Source of the DNA: a virus
DNA length: 58,364 nucleotides
Reading direction: 5' to 3' (one strand)
IMG/VR virus record: IMGVR_UViG_3300025131_009806
Coordinates: 1-58,364 of that record
A program made the position numbers and the translations under genes. Of the stretch, positions 1 through 8,983 are shown in pieces; positions within the stretch are counted from its first letter, which is position 1, and each line of letters begins with the position of its first letter. The notes under the pieces are model-generated. The model was not told the origin of the DNA. It did not search any database and saw only the letters and a program-made list of their open reading frames with translations.

Positions 1-3000
1 AACGGAGCCACAGGTGTAACTATGTTCGGTGGAGATGTAGTCTTCTCTGGAACGATGTACGCTGATAAGATGGTCGTAGAGCTTGACATGTCAACCACCG
101 GAAGTGTGATGATATCAGGTTCACTCTTTGTATCAAGAAGTGCAACGATAAATCAGGGATTAGAAGTCAATAAGAGTAGTGGTCAAACTTCAGAGCATGA
201 TTTCTATGTGCATACTAACGGATCAGCTGGTGGGTCTTTCTTCAGGGTTGACGTCGACGATGCGGAATACGGATCAGTATTTTTTGGCGATTCAGCAAAG
301 GGTCTAAATGTTCTGCTATACGGCTCAGCCGGTCCGAATTATGTTTATTGGGATCAGAGTGATAATAAGTTTGAAGTTCATGGAGAGCTACTTCAGCAGA
401 GAGGCGATGCCACTTTTAATGAAGCGGCTGGAGACTATGACTTCCGAGCTGAGTCCCAGTCTATTCCAGGTACAATCGTTATCGATTCTGGTACAGACCA
501 GCTCCTTCTCCACTGCTCTGGAACAACAGCGGGAAAGGCGGGCGGTGATCACGCAGGCGCACCCTCTGCTGGATCTGATGTAGCAACATATATCAGCGGA
601 TCAGCTGGATCCAAAAATATAGCAAACACCAAGGGCACGACACTGGTCACTGGAGATCTTGTTATATCTGGCGGCATGGCATTACTCGGCGCCGGTGGGG
701 GCACACTTGAGTTAACTGCTTCAATGATGGATCTCGGCTGGAAACCATCAGATCCAAGTGCTCGAGTCTCTCCGATATTTAGGCTATCTAGTCATAATGA
801 TGAGCAGAAACTGGACGTGCCTCCTGTAGACGTTGGCACCATTGAATTCTGGGGTGGAGATAGTACATATAAAAATGTCGGAGCAAAAATAATAGCTACA
901 CCCGGTGCTTCGTGGATCGCCTCAGATAGATCACCAACAAATATTGAATTCTGGACAAATGATGATACCACGGGTCCCATTAAGCGAAGTATGGAGATCC
1001 ACTATGGTGGAGGAGTCGGAATAGGAGTTGAGGGATCAGGCCCGTCAGAAGTTCTCCATATCAGCGGTACAGCTGCTGGACAAAATGCAGCACTCAGGGT
1101 AGACAGTCCATTTGGAGAAAGTGGAAGAACTGCTTCAAGCAAATATTATGCATATTCTGATAAGTCAACAAATTCTAATAACTACTATGCTTATAAATCT
1201 ACTGGAGCTGTAACTGCCTCAGATATTTCACAATTCAAAAAGTTTGCATTTGATAGAGGTGCTGATGGCAATAACGGATTAGCTACACTCTCCTGGGATG
1301 CACCGTATAAGTCAGAAGGAACTAGCAACTTCGAGCATCTTGATCATCATATCACTTACATCGGTCAGCGAGGAGCTAGCATAGCATTTCTCTCAGCTTT
1401 AGCAGTTGTATCTTCATCATATGGTCTGGGGTATAACTACCCCACAGTAGATCCCGGTGCACAGGTATTAATACTATCTGGAACAACAGATTCTGGAACT
1501 GACATAGTTGATCCTAGAAGATTCACAGATACAAACTTCTTCGTATCTGGATCTCGAGGGACAAGAAATAGCACACTAAGAGGAACATCAGTATTTGGTG
1601 GAGACCTAGTGGTATCTGGAAACACAGAGCTTAAAAGCAGCGTTACTATTAATGAGTCTGCTGCTGATTTTGACTTCCGCGCTGAATCTCAGAATATCCC
1701 TGGAGCCATTGTCATAGATTCCGGTACTGATCAGCTCCTCCTTCACGCTTCAGGTACGATAGCTGCCACCGCAGGCGGTGCTATCGAGGGAGCGGCTGGC
1801 TCCGACGTAGCCACATATATCAGTGGAACAACAGAGTCCCGTGGAATTAGTCGCAGTAAGGGAACTACACTCATCACAGGCGACATGGCACTGAGTGGAA
1901 CAATGCATCTACTGTCAGGTGCAATATTCACAGTAAGTGAGGCACTATCGTGGAACACTGCAGAGAATGTATCTATATTCGGGACTGCTAATTCACTAAA
2001 TCTAAATTCAGATGCATTTCTATATGTCAATGCATCATCAGAAACTAATTTTCAGACAGGCGATGTTAATCTAAATACAACAAATGGTGACTATGACTTT
2101 ACTGTTAGGTCAGGTGAGTCAGGATTAGATGGAATGATCGTCGTAGACGGCGGCACAGATCAGCTTATTCTACATGCATCACAAAGTGTGGCAATATGGG
2201 CCGGCGGCCCAGGAATTCCTGCAGGCACAGATGTTGGCATCTACCTGAGCGGTGCCATCGGTTCAGCAGGTGCGGCAAATAGTAAGGGAGCTGCCTTATT
2301 CACAGGTGATGTCGTCGTGTCTGGATCTCTGTACGGAGGCTACGTCGCCCAGTACGATCAGGAGGTTTTAAAGATTGGCTCTATCCTTCAGATTCAAGGT
2401 TCTAGTTTTTACTTTGATGGAGGGGCAACCGACACCGACACCTCACCTGAAGGAGAAGACATCGTCTTCTCCGTGTCCGGAAGCATCGGTAATAAGGATC
2501 AGCCCTCCTTCGAGGCTAGTGGAGGAACAGCGGTATTCGGCGGTGATCTCGTCGTCTCTGGAAACACATACCTTGCACTACGACAGATAGAAGGCCATGG
2601 TTCTGACCTCGCTAATGTCGGAATAGATGTCAACTTCTTCGTATCCGGATCTGACGGAGGAAAGATAAGCGGTGAGGGCGTCGCAGTCTTCGGAGGAGAT
2701 CTCCAAGTATCGGGTGGTATCTATATAGGTGATCCTGCTGGTTCAGCAAATGCTTCACTTATAGAGACAGATGGCACCGGAAAATTAACAATAGACGGAG
2801 AAAATTACGTTCAGCTCTCTGCTGACTCCGAGGTCATGCTCTTCGCTGGCTACAAGGAGGTATTAACTGCTTATGGCACCGGTGTGGTAGTAAATGAGCT
2901 CGCCCAGGCTGCTGTGGACTTCAGGGTTGAGACTGCCACTAAGGATCACGCTCTCTTCGTTGATGCTGCTCATGATCGTATTTACTTTCTCTCAAGTAGC

Positions 3001-4026
3001 TCTGGAGCAGCTGTAGACATACGAGAAGAGGCCATACTGATACTGTCAGGAGGTAGTCATAATGATCCCATAGGAGATGCACAGAAATACACAGACACAA
3101 ACTTCTTCGTCTCTGGGTCGATCGGTTCAGTAGTTAATGGCTTTGGCGCTGAGCAGGTTGGCAATGGAGATCTGGGCGCAGCAGTCTTTGGCGGAGATGT
3201 GGTTATCTCTGGCACTTTGTTTACCCCGGCATCGACCATTTACGTGGGGGGAGCAAAGCTAGGTTCGACGCCCACCGGTGAGTTTCTCTTCCTCTCAGGC
3301 GGTGCAGCAACAGATCCAGATCCAGCAAATGCTAGTGATGCAAACTTCTTTGTCTCCGGCGCTATTAACTCGATAGGAGGCGAAAATGCTGGAACTGCTG
3401 TCTTTGGTGGTGACATGTTAGTTAGCGGTAACTTGCAGATTCCGGCCGGGCAGAGTATCGTATTCGACAACAAAAACTTCAGAATGGGAAGCAGTAACGG
3501 AAGTGACCTGATGATAACTGCCGGTGGCGAGTTCAGCCTAGAGGCAGATAATTCTAAGATGGCATTTGATGCCGGCTCTGGCCAAGGATTCGATTTTAGA
3601 GGATCATCACAAAACTTCCTAGAGCTCGCTCCTAGTGGTGCACTTAGCTACACATCAGCTGTTGGAACTTTGATGGTCCTATCGGGATCGCAGTCAGGTG
3701 CAACCTCTCCAGATGAGTCAACATATACAGACACATGCTTCTTCGTATCTGGTGCAGTTGGATCGTACGGAACTGGTAATAGAGGAACCGCACTCTTCGG
3801 CGGAGACGTGGTTGTGAGCGGATCATTTTTTCCCGGAGAAGATACTGCATCTAATCTTGGAAGTGAAGATAATCGCTGGGCAAACGTCTACACGGGTGAC
3901 CTTCATCTCAGAAATGAGAAGGGAAGCTGGACAATACAAGAGGATGTTGACAGATTGATAGTTATAAATAACATGACCGGAAAGAGGTACAAGATGGCGC
4001 TCGAGCCACTGGGAGATGAAGAGTAA
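1..4026 (+). CDS. Repeat-rich tail fibre / structural protein, 5' partial
   Basis: Likely a trimeric tail fibre or other virion surface protein. The reading frame is open to base 1 and the residues before the first ATG (base 22) already belong to a repeat unit, so that ATG is internal and the true start lies outside the window; 1341 residues are visible. The protein is built of about ten units ending in a GGDxVVSG-type motif, often preceded by FFVSGS. A longer module of about 80 residues (DFRAES, IDSGTDQLLLH, SDVATYISG) occurs three times. The C-terminus has NLGSEDNRWANVYTGDLHL followed by a short tail, a signature I know from cyanophage structural proteins. It is followed directly by a second fibre gene of the same family (TAATG overlap). 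The exact structural role is inferred. A+T content is clearly lower than in the sugar genes downstream. Confidence 0.75.
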   Translation, partial: NGATGVTMFGGDVVFSGTMYADKMVVELDMSTTGSVMISGSLFVSRSATINQGLEVNKSSGQTSEHDFYVHTNGSAGGSFFRVDVDDAEYGSVFFGDSAKGLNVLLYGSAGPNYVYWDQSDNKFEVHGELLQQRGDATFNEAAGDYDFRAESQSIPGTIVIDSGTDQLLLHCSGTTAGKAGGDHAGAPSAGSDVATYISGSAGSKNIANTKGTTLVTGDLVISGGMALLGAGGGTLELTASMMDLGWKPSDPSARVSPIFRLSSHNDEQKLDVPPVDVGTIEFWGGDSTYKNVGAKIIATPGASWIASDRSPTNIEFWTNDDTTGPIKRSMEIHYGGGVGIGVEGSGPSEVLHISGTAAGQNAALRVDSPFGESGRTASSKYYAYSDKSTNSNNYYAYKSTGAVTASDISQFKKFAFDRGADGNNGLATLSWDAPYKSEGTSNFEHLDHHITYIGQRGASIAFLSALAVVSSSYGLGYNYPTVDPGAQVLILSGTTDSGTDIVDPRRFTDTNFFVSGSRGTRNSTLRGTSVFGGDLVVSGNTELKSSVTINESAADFDFRAESQNIPGAIVIDSGTDQLLLHASGTIAATAGGAIEGAAGSDVATYISGTTESRGISRSKGTTLITGDMALSGTMHLLSGAIFTVSEALSWNTAENVSIFGTANSLNLNSDAFLYVNASSETNFQTGDVNLNTTNGDYDFTVRSGESGLDGMIVVDGGTDQLILHASQSVAIWAGGPGIPAGTDVGIYLSGAIGSAGAANSKGAALFTGDVVVSGSLYGGYVAQYDQEVLKIGSILQIQGSSFYFDGGATDTDTSPEGEDIVFSVSGSIGNKDQPSFEASGGTAVFGGDLVVSGNTYLALRQIEGHGSDLANVGIDVNFFVSGSDGGKISGEGVAVFGGDLQVSGGIYIGDPAGSANASLIETDGTGKLTIDGENYVQLSADSEVMLFAGYKEVLTAYGTGVVVNELAQAAVDFRVETATKDHALFVDAAHDRIYFLSSSSGAAVDIREEAILILSGGSHNDPIGDAQKYTDTNFFVSGSIGSVVNGFGAEQVGNGDLGAAVFGGDVVISGTLFTPASTIYVGGAKLGSTPTGEFLFLSGGAATDPDPANASDANFFVSGAINSIGGENAGTAVFGGDMLVSGNLQIPAGQSIVFDNKNFRMGSSNGSDLMITAGGEFSLEADNSKMAFDAGSGQGFDFRGSSQNFLELAPSGALSYTSAVGTLMVLSGSQSGATSPDESTYTDTCFFVSGAVGSYGTGNRGTALFGGDVVVSGSFFPGEDTASNLGSEDNRWANVYTGDLHLRNEKGSWTIQEDVDRLIVINNMTGKRYKMALEPLGDEE
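430..675 (+). repeat. Fibre module copy A (DFRAES...SDVATYISG...TGD)
   Basis: First of four protein-level copies of an approximately 80-residue module in the two fibre genes. It runs from YDFRAES through IDSGTDQLLLH and SDVATYISG to a TGDLVISG unit. The other copies lie at about 1663-1900, 2086-2325 and 4446-4674. Copies A and B are also alike in DNA (for example GGTAC then CAGCTCCT within the IDSGTDQLLLH part), which points to duplication or recombination inside the locus. Confidence 0.7.
1663..1900 (+). repeat. Fibre module copy B
   Basis: Second copy of the approximately 80-residue module. It reads FDFRAES, IDSGTDQLLLH, SDVATYISG and KGTTLITGD. It is the copy closest to copy A in both residues and bases. 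Confidence 0.7.
2086..2325 (+). repeat. Fibre module copy C (diverged)
   Basis: Third copy of the module. It reads YDFTVRS, VDGGTDQLILH, TDVGIYLSG and KGAALFTGD. It has diverged further from copies A and B but keeps the order and spacing of the conserved blocks. Confidence 0.65.
3755..3806 (+). repeat. 52-base near-identical segment shared by both fibre genes
   Basis: This segment matches 5611-5662 in the next gene with three mismatches by eye. It encodes a VGSYGT...GTALFGGD unit. Synonymous sites are also conserved, so the similarity goes beyond shared protein sequence and suggests recent duplication or gene conversion. Confidence 0.7.
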
Positions 4027-6278
4027 TGGCATTTATAGGTCAATCATTATCGGGCTCTATCGGCCCGCTGTTAATTCAGTCCGGTAGCGGCACAGGCGGC
4101 CAGGTCCTAATACTTTCTGGAGGCGGCGGCGAATCTTATGATGAGTCTACATATACAGACATTAACTTCTTCGTCTCGGGGAGTGTTGGAAAAAAAGACT
4201 CACAGATAATGGGAGTATCTCTCTTCGGCGGAGACCTCCACATATCAGGCAACCTAACAGTAGACGGCACGTCGCCGGAGCCGCCACCGCCGCCGCCGCC
4301 ACCAGACGTGGGATGGTTCGGCATTGCCGATGGTATAATCTTCACAACTGGATCTCTCAATATAGGCACTGCTGGTGATGGAACAAATCCAGATATCAAA
4401 TTTTTCGACGGAGGCTCTGCTACTTTCAATAAGCAGGGCACAGTCGGTGCTTTCGTCGTCACATCACCAGATATACCAGGCTCGATACTGGTAGATGGCT
4501 CAACTAATCAGCTTTTTCTACACTCATCTGGAACAACAGCTACAGAGGCAGGTGGGCAAGATCATCCTGCTGGAACAGATGTAGCAACCTACATAAGTGG
4601 CACAGTTGGATCTGTCGGTGTATCAATGAGCAAGGGAGCAACTCTTATCACAGGAGATACAGTCCTCAGCGGAACTGTCCAGATGCAAGATGGAAAGTCT
4701 CTTGTCTTTAACGGTAGCACGAATACAGCTAAGATAACAAATAACGGATCCAATCTTGATATAAACGCTCCTAGTCTCCTTAATCTTAATGTTGGCTCAT
4801 CAGTAGCTATTGGGGAGCATTCAATAGGAACAGATATCATTCTGTCAGTATCCGGTGCCCTCGGAGGAAAGGCATCACGCAGGGGGGTTTCACTCTTCGC
4901 AGGTGACACATTTATCTCTGGAACACTCATAGTCTCTGGCGCTCAGAGACCAGGAAACGGATATTCTGGTGGGTCCATATCAGGATCAATCCATCACACA
5001 TCACTCGGCTTATCTTATCTAGCTGCTGGTTCTAATGTAACGATCACATCTGCATCTAATGGACAGGTCACGATCGACTCATCAGGAGGGGGAGGAGGAA
5101 TATCATGGTACGGCTCCACAGCTAACGGTGTCGCAACATTTAAGGACGCAGATGAGGCAACCGTAGAAGCAAATCTAACATTCGACGGAACAAACCTTCT
5201 GATCAAAGACCAGGGTCAGATCCAATTTCTTAATGGCGACCAGAGCATCAGTAATGCCGGAACTGATCTATCTATTTTATCTAGTGAAGGTGTGGCCATA
5301 GCAGCAGACGGCGGTGTTCTCAATCTGCAGGGTTCTAATCAAATAAAACTGACAACATCAGGTGGACCAGTTCTGATACTGACAGGTGTGGGTGCATCTA
5401 CAGCGATGTCACCGGACGAGTCAAATTACTCCGATCTAATCTTCTTCGTATCCGGTTCTGCTGGGTCTAAGGACACAGCTAACCCAGGAGTTTCGCTATT
5501 TGGCGGTGACCTCGTGGTCTCCGGTAACACTTACCTTGCGATGAAGAAATCAGGTCCCGGATCTGATCTCGTAGGTGTCGGAACAGACACAAACTTCTTT
5601 GTATCTGGCACAGTTGGATCGTACGGAACTAGCAATAAAGGAACCGCACTCTTCGGCGGAGATGTGGTCATGTCTGGAAGTCTATACGGCGGTGATTATT
5701 CTCAGCATCCGCAGAAGCCGGGAACACGGCTGACAATAAAGTCATCTGTCACCATTAATGCAGCATTATTTGAGTTCACAGGTAATGAAGATGAGGGTCC
5801 AGACGCTGGGAGAGACGCAAGCTTCCTTATCTCTGGTACAATGGATGGTAAGCAGAGTGGTGGCGGAGTAGCAGTTTTCGGAGGTGACACTGTTATCTCT
5901 GGAACCCTGTATGGCGGTGTAATAGATTACGGCGAGGGCGAAATAGAAGAGAAGCTCACAATTGGTACAGCTCTTGAGATTGCAGGTTCTAGATTCTTCT
6001 TTGACGGAGACGATCATGAAAATGAAGAAGCTGCCGCGCCTGACGGCGATGATATTGTATTCTCGGTCTCAGGAAGCATCGGTGGTAAGGGACAAGACGC
6101 ATTCGAGGGAGATGGCGGAGTAGCAGCCTTCGGCGGTGACATGGTGGTATCAGGAAGCATCTATGTCTCACCAGAGGACACAGGTGAGGGTTTTGTCCTA
6201 ATCTCTCCAAGCGGAAAATTGTTCAGGATAAATGTAGCTGACAACGGAGATCTCAGCACAACGGATATAACACCATAA
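4026..6278 (+). CDS. Second repeat-rich tail fibre / structural protein
   Basis: A 750-residue relative of the preceding fibre protein, probably a surface-exposed virion component. It has seven GGD/AGD...SG units preceded by FFVSG, SVSG or YISG, and one copy of the IDSGTDQLLLH-type module at about residues 140-220. A run of eight prolines lies near residue 90, a likely rigid linker. A glycine-rich stretch (SSGGGGGISWYG) near residue 355 begins a domain found once only. The C-terminal part (about 640-715) parallels the YFDGG...DIVFSVSGSIG block of the first protein. Unlike the first protein it lacks the NRWANVYTGDLHL tail and ends in a short polar segment. Its ATG overlaps the upstream stop (TAATG), so the two are probably translated together. 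Confidence 0.75.
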   Translation: MAFIGQSLSGSIGPLLIQSGSGTGGQVLILSGGGGESYDESTYTDINFFVSGSVGKKDSQIMGVSLFGGDLHISGNLTVDGTSPEPPPPPPPPDVGWFGIADGIIFTTGSLNIGTAGDGTNPDIKFFDGGSATFNKQGTVGAFVVTSPDIPGSILVDGSTNQLFLHSSGTTATEAGGQDHPAGTDVATYISGTVGSVGVSMSKGATLITGDTVLSGTVQMQDGKSLVFNGSTNTAKITNNGSNLDINAPSLLNLNVGSSVAIGEHSIGTDIILSVSGALGGKASRRGVSLFAGDTFISGTLIVSGAQRPGNGYSGGSISGSIHHTSLGLSYLAAGSNVTITSASNGQVTIDSSGGGGGISWYGSTANGVATFKDADEATVEANLTFDGTNLLIKDQGQIQFLNGDQSISNAGTDLSILSSEGVAIAADGGVLNLQGSNQIKLTTSGGPVLILTGVGASTAMSPDESNYSDLIFFVSGSAGSKDTANPGVSLFGGDLVVSGNTYLAMKKSGPGSDLVGVGTDTNFFVSGTVGSYGTSNKGTALFGGDVVMSGSLYGGDYSQHPQKPGTRLTIKSSVTINAALFEFTGNEDEGPDAGRDASFLISGTMDGKQSGGGVAVFGGDTVISGTLYGGVIDYGEGEIEEKLTIGTALEIAGSRFFFDGDDHENEEAAAPDGDDIVFSVSGSIGGKGQDAFEGDGGVAAFGGDMVVSGSIYVSPEDTGEGFVLISPSGKLFRINVADNGDLSTTDITP
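4446..4674 (+). repeat. Fibre module copy D
   Basis: Fourth copy of the approximately 80-residue module, here in the second fibre gene. It reads IPGSILVDGSTNQLFLH, TDVATYISG and KGATLITGD. Its presence in both genes supports a common origin. Confidence 0.65.
5611..5662 (+). repeat. Partner of the 52-base near-identical segment at 3755-3806
   Basis: Differs from 3755-3806 at three positions by eye. Encodes VGSYGTSNKGTALFGGD. Confidence 0.7.
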
Positions 6279-6343
6279 AATAAGAGGTGTACAGATATAG
6301 TCCTCCAGGGTAATATACATAAAGATTATTCGGAGAAATTGTC

Positions 6344-8266
6344 GTGTTCACTAGTCCATTTAACACTAATGAGGTCTCTATTCCAGAGAACACTCAGATA
6401 GTTTTTGTATCTGACCTTTTTGTCGAGGATCTCCTCGGCGGAGCTGAGATGACCACTGAGGCCATCGTCAGTAGCTCACCATATAATGTCTTTAAATTGA
6501 GATCTAAGGATGTCAACATGAATACGCTTTCACAGGGACAGGGCTGCTACTGGATTTTTGGAAATTTTTCTGGAATGGACCAACGTCTGATTCCCACCGT
6601 CGTGGCTAACATGAAGTACTCTATAGTAGAGTATGACTATAAGTACTGTCAGCATAGGTCTACAGAAAAACATCTAGCAGTAGAAGGAGAGGCATGTAAC
6701 TGTCACAATGAGAATCACGGAAAGATGATATCTGCATTTTATCACGCAGCTGACTCACTCTGGTGGATGTCTGAGGGCCAGATGAAGAAGTATCACAGTG
6801 TTTTTCCGTTTCTAGCAAGAAATAAAAATACAGTTCTCTCATCTGTTTTTGACAATAGTTTTTTTGAAAAAATTGCATCGCTTTTTAGTAAAAATAATGA
6901 AAATAAAAATGATAAGTGGACAGTCATCGGGTCCACATCCTGGATAAAGGGAACAGATGATGCAGAGGCATACTGCAAGGAAAATGAGTTAGAATATGAT
7001 GTCGTATGGAACTTACCCTATGACGATCTACTTGAGAGACTTTCCCTTTCAAAGGGTCTTGTATTTTTACCTAAGGGAGGTGACACGTGTCCTAGGACTG
7101 TCATCGAGGCAAAGCTCTTAGGGTGCGACCTAATTCTTAATGAAAATGTTCAACACTCAAAAGAGACATGGTTCAACACACCTGACATAAAGGGGACACT
7201 TGATTATCTAATCAGCGCTAGAAAACGATTTTGGACGGGTGTGAGTGATGTCATAAATAAAGCACCAACAATAAGTGGGTACACAACTACAAAGGACTGC
7301 ATAGATCAAAAGTATCCATTTGTATCATCTATAAGATCCCTGATAGGGTTCTGTGACCAAGTCGTCGTCGTAGATGGTGGTTCAACAGATGGAACGTGGG
7401 AACGCCTTCTAGAGCTGCGAGAGACCTATCCAGAGCTGATTATACATCAACAGGGCAGGGACTGGGAGGAAAAAAGATTCGCAGTATTCGATGGGCTTCA
7501 AAAGGCTCTAGCAAGGACACTTTGCACAGGCGAGCTCTGCTGGCAACAGGACTCTGATGAAGTGGTTCATGAGGAAGACTATAAAAAAATTAAAAATTTA
7601 GCGAAGACTCTGACAAAAAATATAGATCTCGTTGCACTTCCAGTTATTGAATTCTGGGGCGGTCCTGAAAAAATTAGAGTGGACATAAATCCCTGGAAGT
7701 GGAGGCTCAGTAGAAATAGACCTCACATAACACACGGTATTCCTGCAGAGCTAAGAAAGTTTGATGATGAAGGAAGGCTTTACTCTAGCCCAGGATCAGA
7801 TGGATGTGATTACATAAGAAGTGACACCTTTGAAAGAATTCCATTTGCAGGATTTTATACAGAGGATGCACATAAGAATAGAGAGCTAGCACTCGCAGGT
7901 GACAATGATGCTCTAGAGAGATATAAGGCATGGTTCGAAGAAATTGCAAATAATCTCCCATCTGTTTATCACTATTCATGGTTTGATATAGATAGAAAGA
8001 TAAAGACATATAAGAACTATTGGTCAAGACACTGGCAGAGCCTATATGATATAGAGCAAGAAGACACAGCTGAAAATAATATGTTCTTTAATAAGCCGTG
8101 GAAGGATGTCACAGAACTAGATATAGAGAGCTTGTCTAAAAGATTATCAGATGATATGGGTGGATGGATTTTTCACCAAAAGATAGACTTTGACAAAAAA
8201 ACACCCTATATAAGATGCGCTACTAAAAACCACCCAGAGATAATAAAAGAGTGGATCAAAAAGTGA
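6344..8266 (+). CDS. Two-domain glycosyltransferase (GT-B-like N-terminus, GT2 C-terminus)
   Basis: A 640-residue protein that looks like two glycosyltransferases in one chain and opens the sugar cassette. Residues about 1-290 resemble a GT4/GT-B enzyme, including a donor-site-like stretch LPKGGDTCPRTVIEAKLLGC. Residues about 315-640 are a GT2/GT-A domain with VVVVDGGSTDGTW near residue 340 and a metal-binding DSDE near 403-406. The start is a GTG with CGGAGAAA a few bases upstream; no ATG occurs in frame nearby. It begins 65 bases after the fibre gene. Such chains typically add two successive sugars, which is inferred here. Donor and acceptor are unknown. Confidence 0.7.
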   Translation: MFTSPFNTNEVSIPENTQIVFVSDLFVEDLLGGAEMTTEAIVSSSPYNVFKLRSKDVNMNTLSQGQGCYWIFGNFSGMDQRLIPTVVANMKYSIVEYDYKYCQHRSTEKHLAVEGEACNCHNENHGKMISAFYHAADSLWWMSEGQMKKYHSVFPFLARNKNTVLSSVFDNSFFEKIASLFSKNNENKNDKWTVIGSTSWIKGTDDAEAYCKENELEYDVVWNLPYDDLLERLSLSKGLVFLPKGGDTCPRTVIEAKLLGCDLILNENVQHSKETWFNTPDIKGTLDYLISARKRFWTGVSDVINKAPTISGYTTTKDCIDQKYPFVSSIRSLIGFCDQVVVVDGGSTDGTWERLLELRETYPELIIHQQGRDWEEKRFAVFDGLQKALARTLCTGELCWQQDSDEVVHEEDYKKIKNLAKTLTKNIDLVALPVIEFWGGPEKIRVDINPWKWRLSRNRPHITHGIPAELRKFDDEGRLYSSPGSDGCDYIRSDTFERIPFAGFYTEDAHKNRELALAGDNDALERYKAWFEEIANNLPSVYHYSWFDIDRKIKTYKNYWSRHWQSLYDIEQEDTAENNMFFNKPWKDVTELDIESLSKRLSDDMGGWIFHQKIDFDKKTPYIRCATKNHPEIIKEWIKK

Positions 8267-8967
8267 AAGTGATTTTTATAGTTCCTTGCTTCAATGCTGA
8301 GAAAAATCTAGATAACTTATTTAAGTCCTTAATCTCTCAAGATGAAGAGGACTGGGTGTGTATTCTTATAGATGATATGTCAGAGGATCACACGGCCAAA
8401 AAAATAATAGAGCTCTCTAGAAATGATAAAAGGTTTCACTGTCACATAAATAGAAGTAAAAAATTTGCATTAAGAAATATTGTTGAAACATCAAGGCTGT
8501 TTCAAGGTATGAGTGATGTTATAATTGCTGTCATCGATGGCGATGATCAACTTTGTAATAATAAGACAATCAGCTTATTAAAGACCGAATATGAAAATGG
8601 TAAAGACGTCGTATGGACAGCCCACAGATGGGATATTAATGAATTAAATATATCAAAAGAGATGCCTATGAATGTAGATCCATATTCGTGGCCGTGGTGT
8701 TCATCACACCTAAGAACATTTTCTTCGACATTGCTTTCTCGCATATCTGATATAAACTTTAAAGATACACTTGGTAATTGGTTTAAAAGAGGGTATGATC
8801 AAGCACTTATGCTTCCCATTTTAAGCCTGACAAAAAATAGAGCGTATATAGATGAGGTTTGTTACAGGTATAATATAAACTCTGTCTCAATTAAAGATAG
8901 ATCATGGGAAGAGAAGGGACAGATTTCTACGATCAATACAGTTAGAGCTAGAGGATTTTTAGAATAG
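8263..8967 (+). CDS. GT2 family glycosyltransferase
   Basis: A 234-residue GT-A fold enzyme. The N-terminus VIFIVPCFNAEKNLDNL and the following LIDDMSEDHT are the classical GT2 nucleotide-binding segments, and VIDGDDQ near residue 90 supplies the DxD-like metal site. I chose GTG 8263, which forms a GTGA overlap with the upstream stop as at other junctions of this cassette; GTG 8251 in the same frame would add four residues. The specific sugar is not predictable. Confidence 0.75.
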   Translation: MKVIFIVPCFNAEKNLDNLFKSLISQDEEDWVCILIDDMSEDHTAKKIIELSRNDKRFHCHINRSKKFALRNIVETSRLFQGMSDVIIAVIDGDDQLCNNKTISLLKTEYENGKDVVWTAHRWDINELNISKEMPMNVDPYSWPWCSSHLRTFSSTLLSRISDINFKDTLGNWFKRGYDQALMLPILSLTKNRAYIDEVCYRYNINSVSIKDRSWEEKGQISTINTVRARGFLE

Positions 8968-8983
8968 ATGGCCAGGAGTTCAA

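Noticed and set aside
22-24. ATG as start of the first fibre gene
   Set aside because: The frame is open to base 1 and the residues before it are part of a repeat unit, so the gene begins outside the window.
430-4674. Repeats in the fibre genes as a possible CRISPR array or tandem DNA repeat
   Set aside because: They are protein-level modules of about 80 residues with diverged DNA and no unique spacers.
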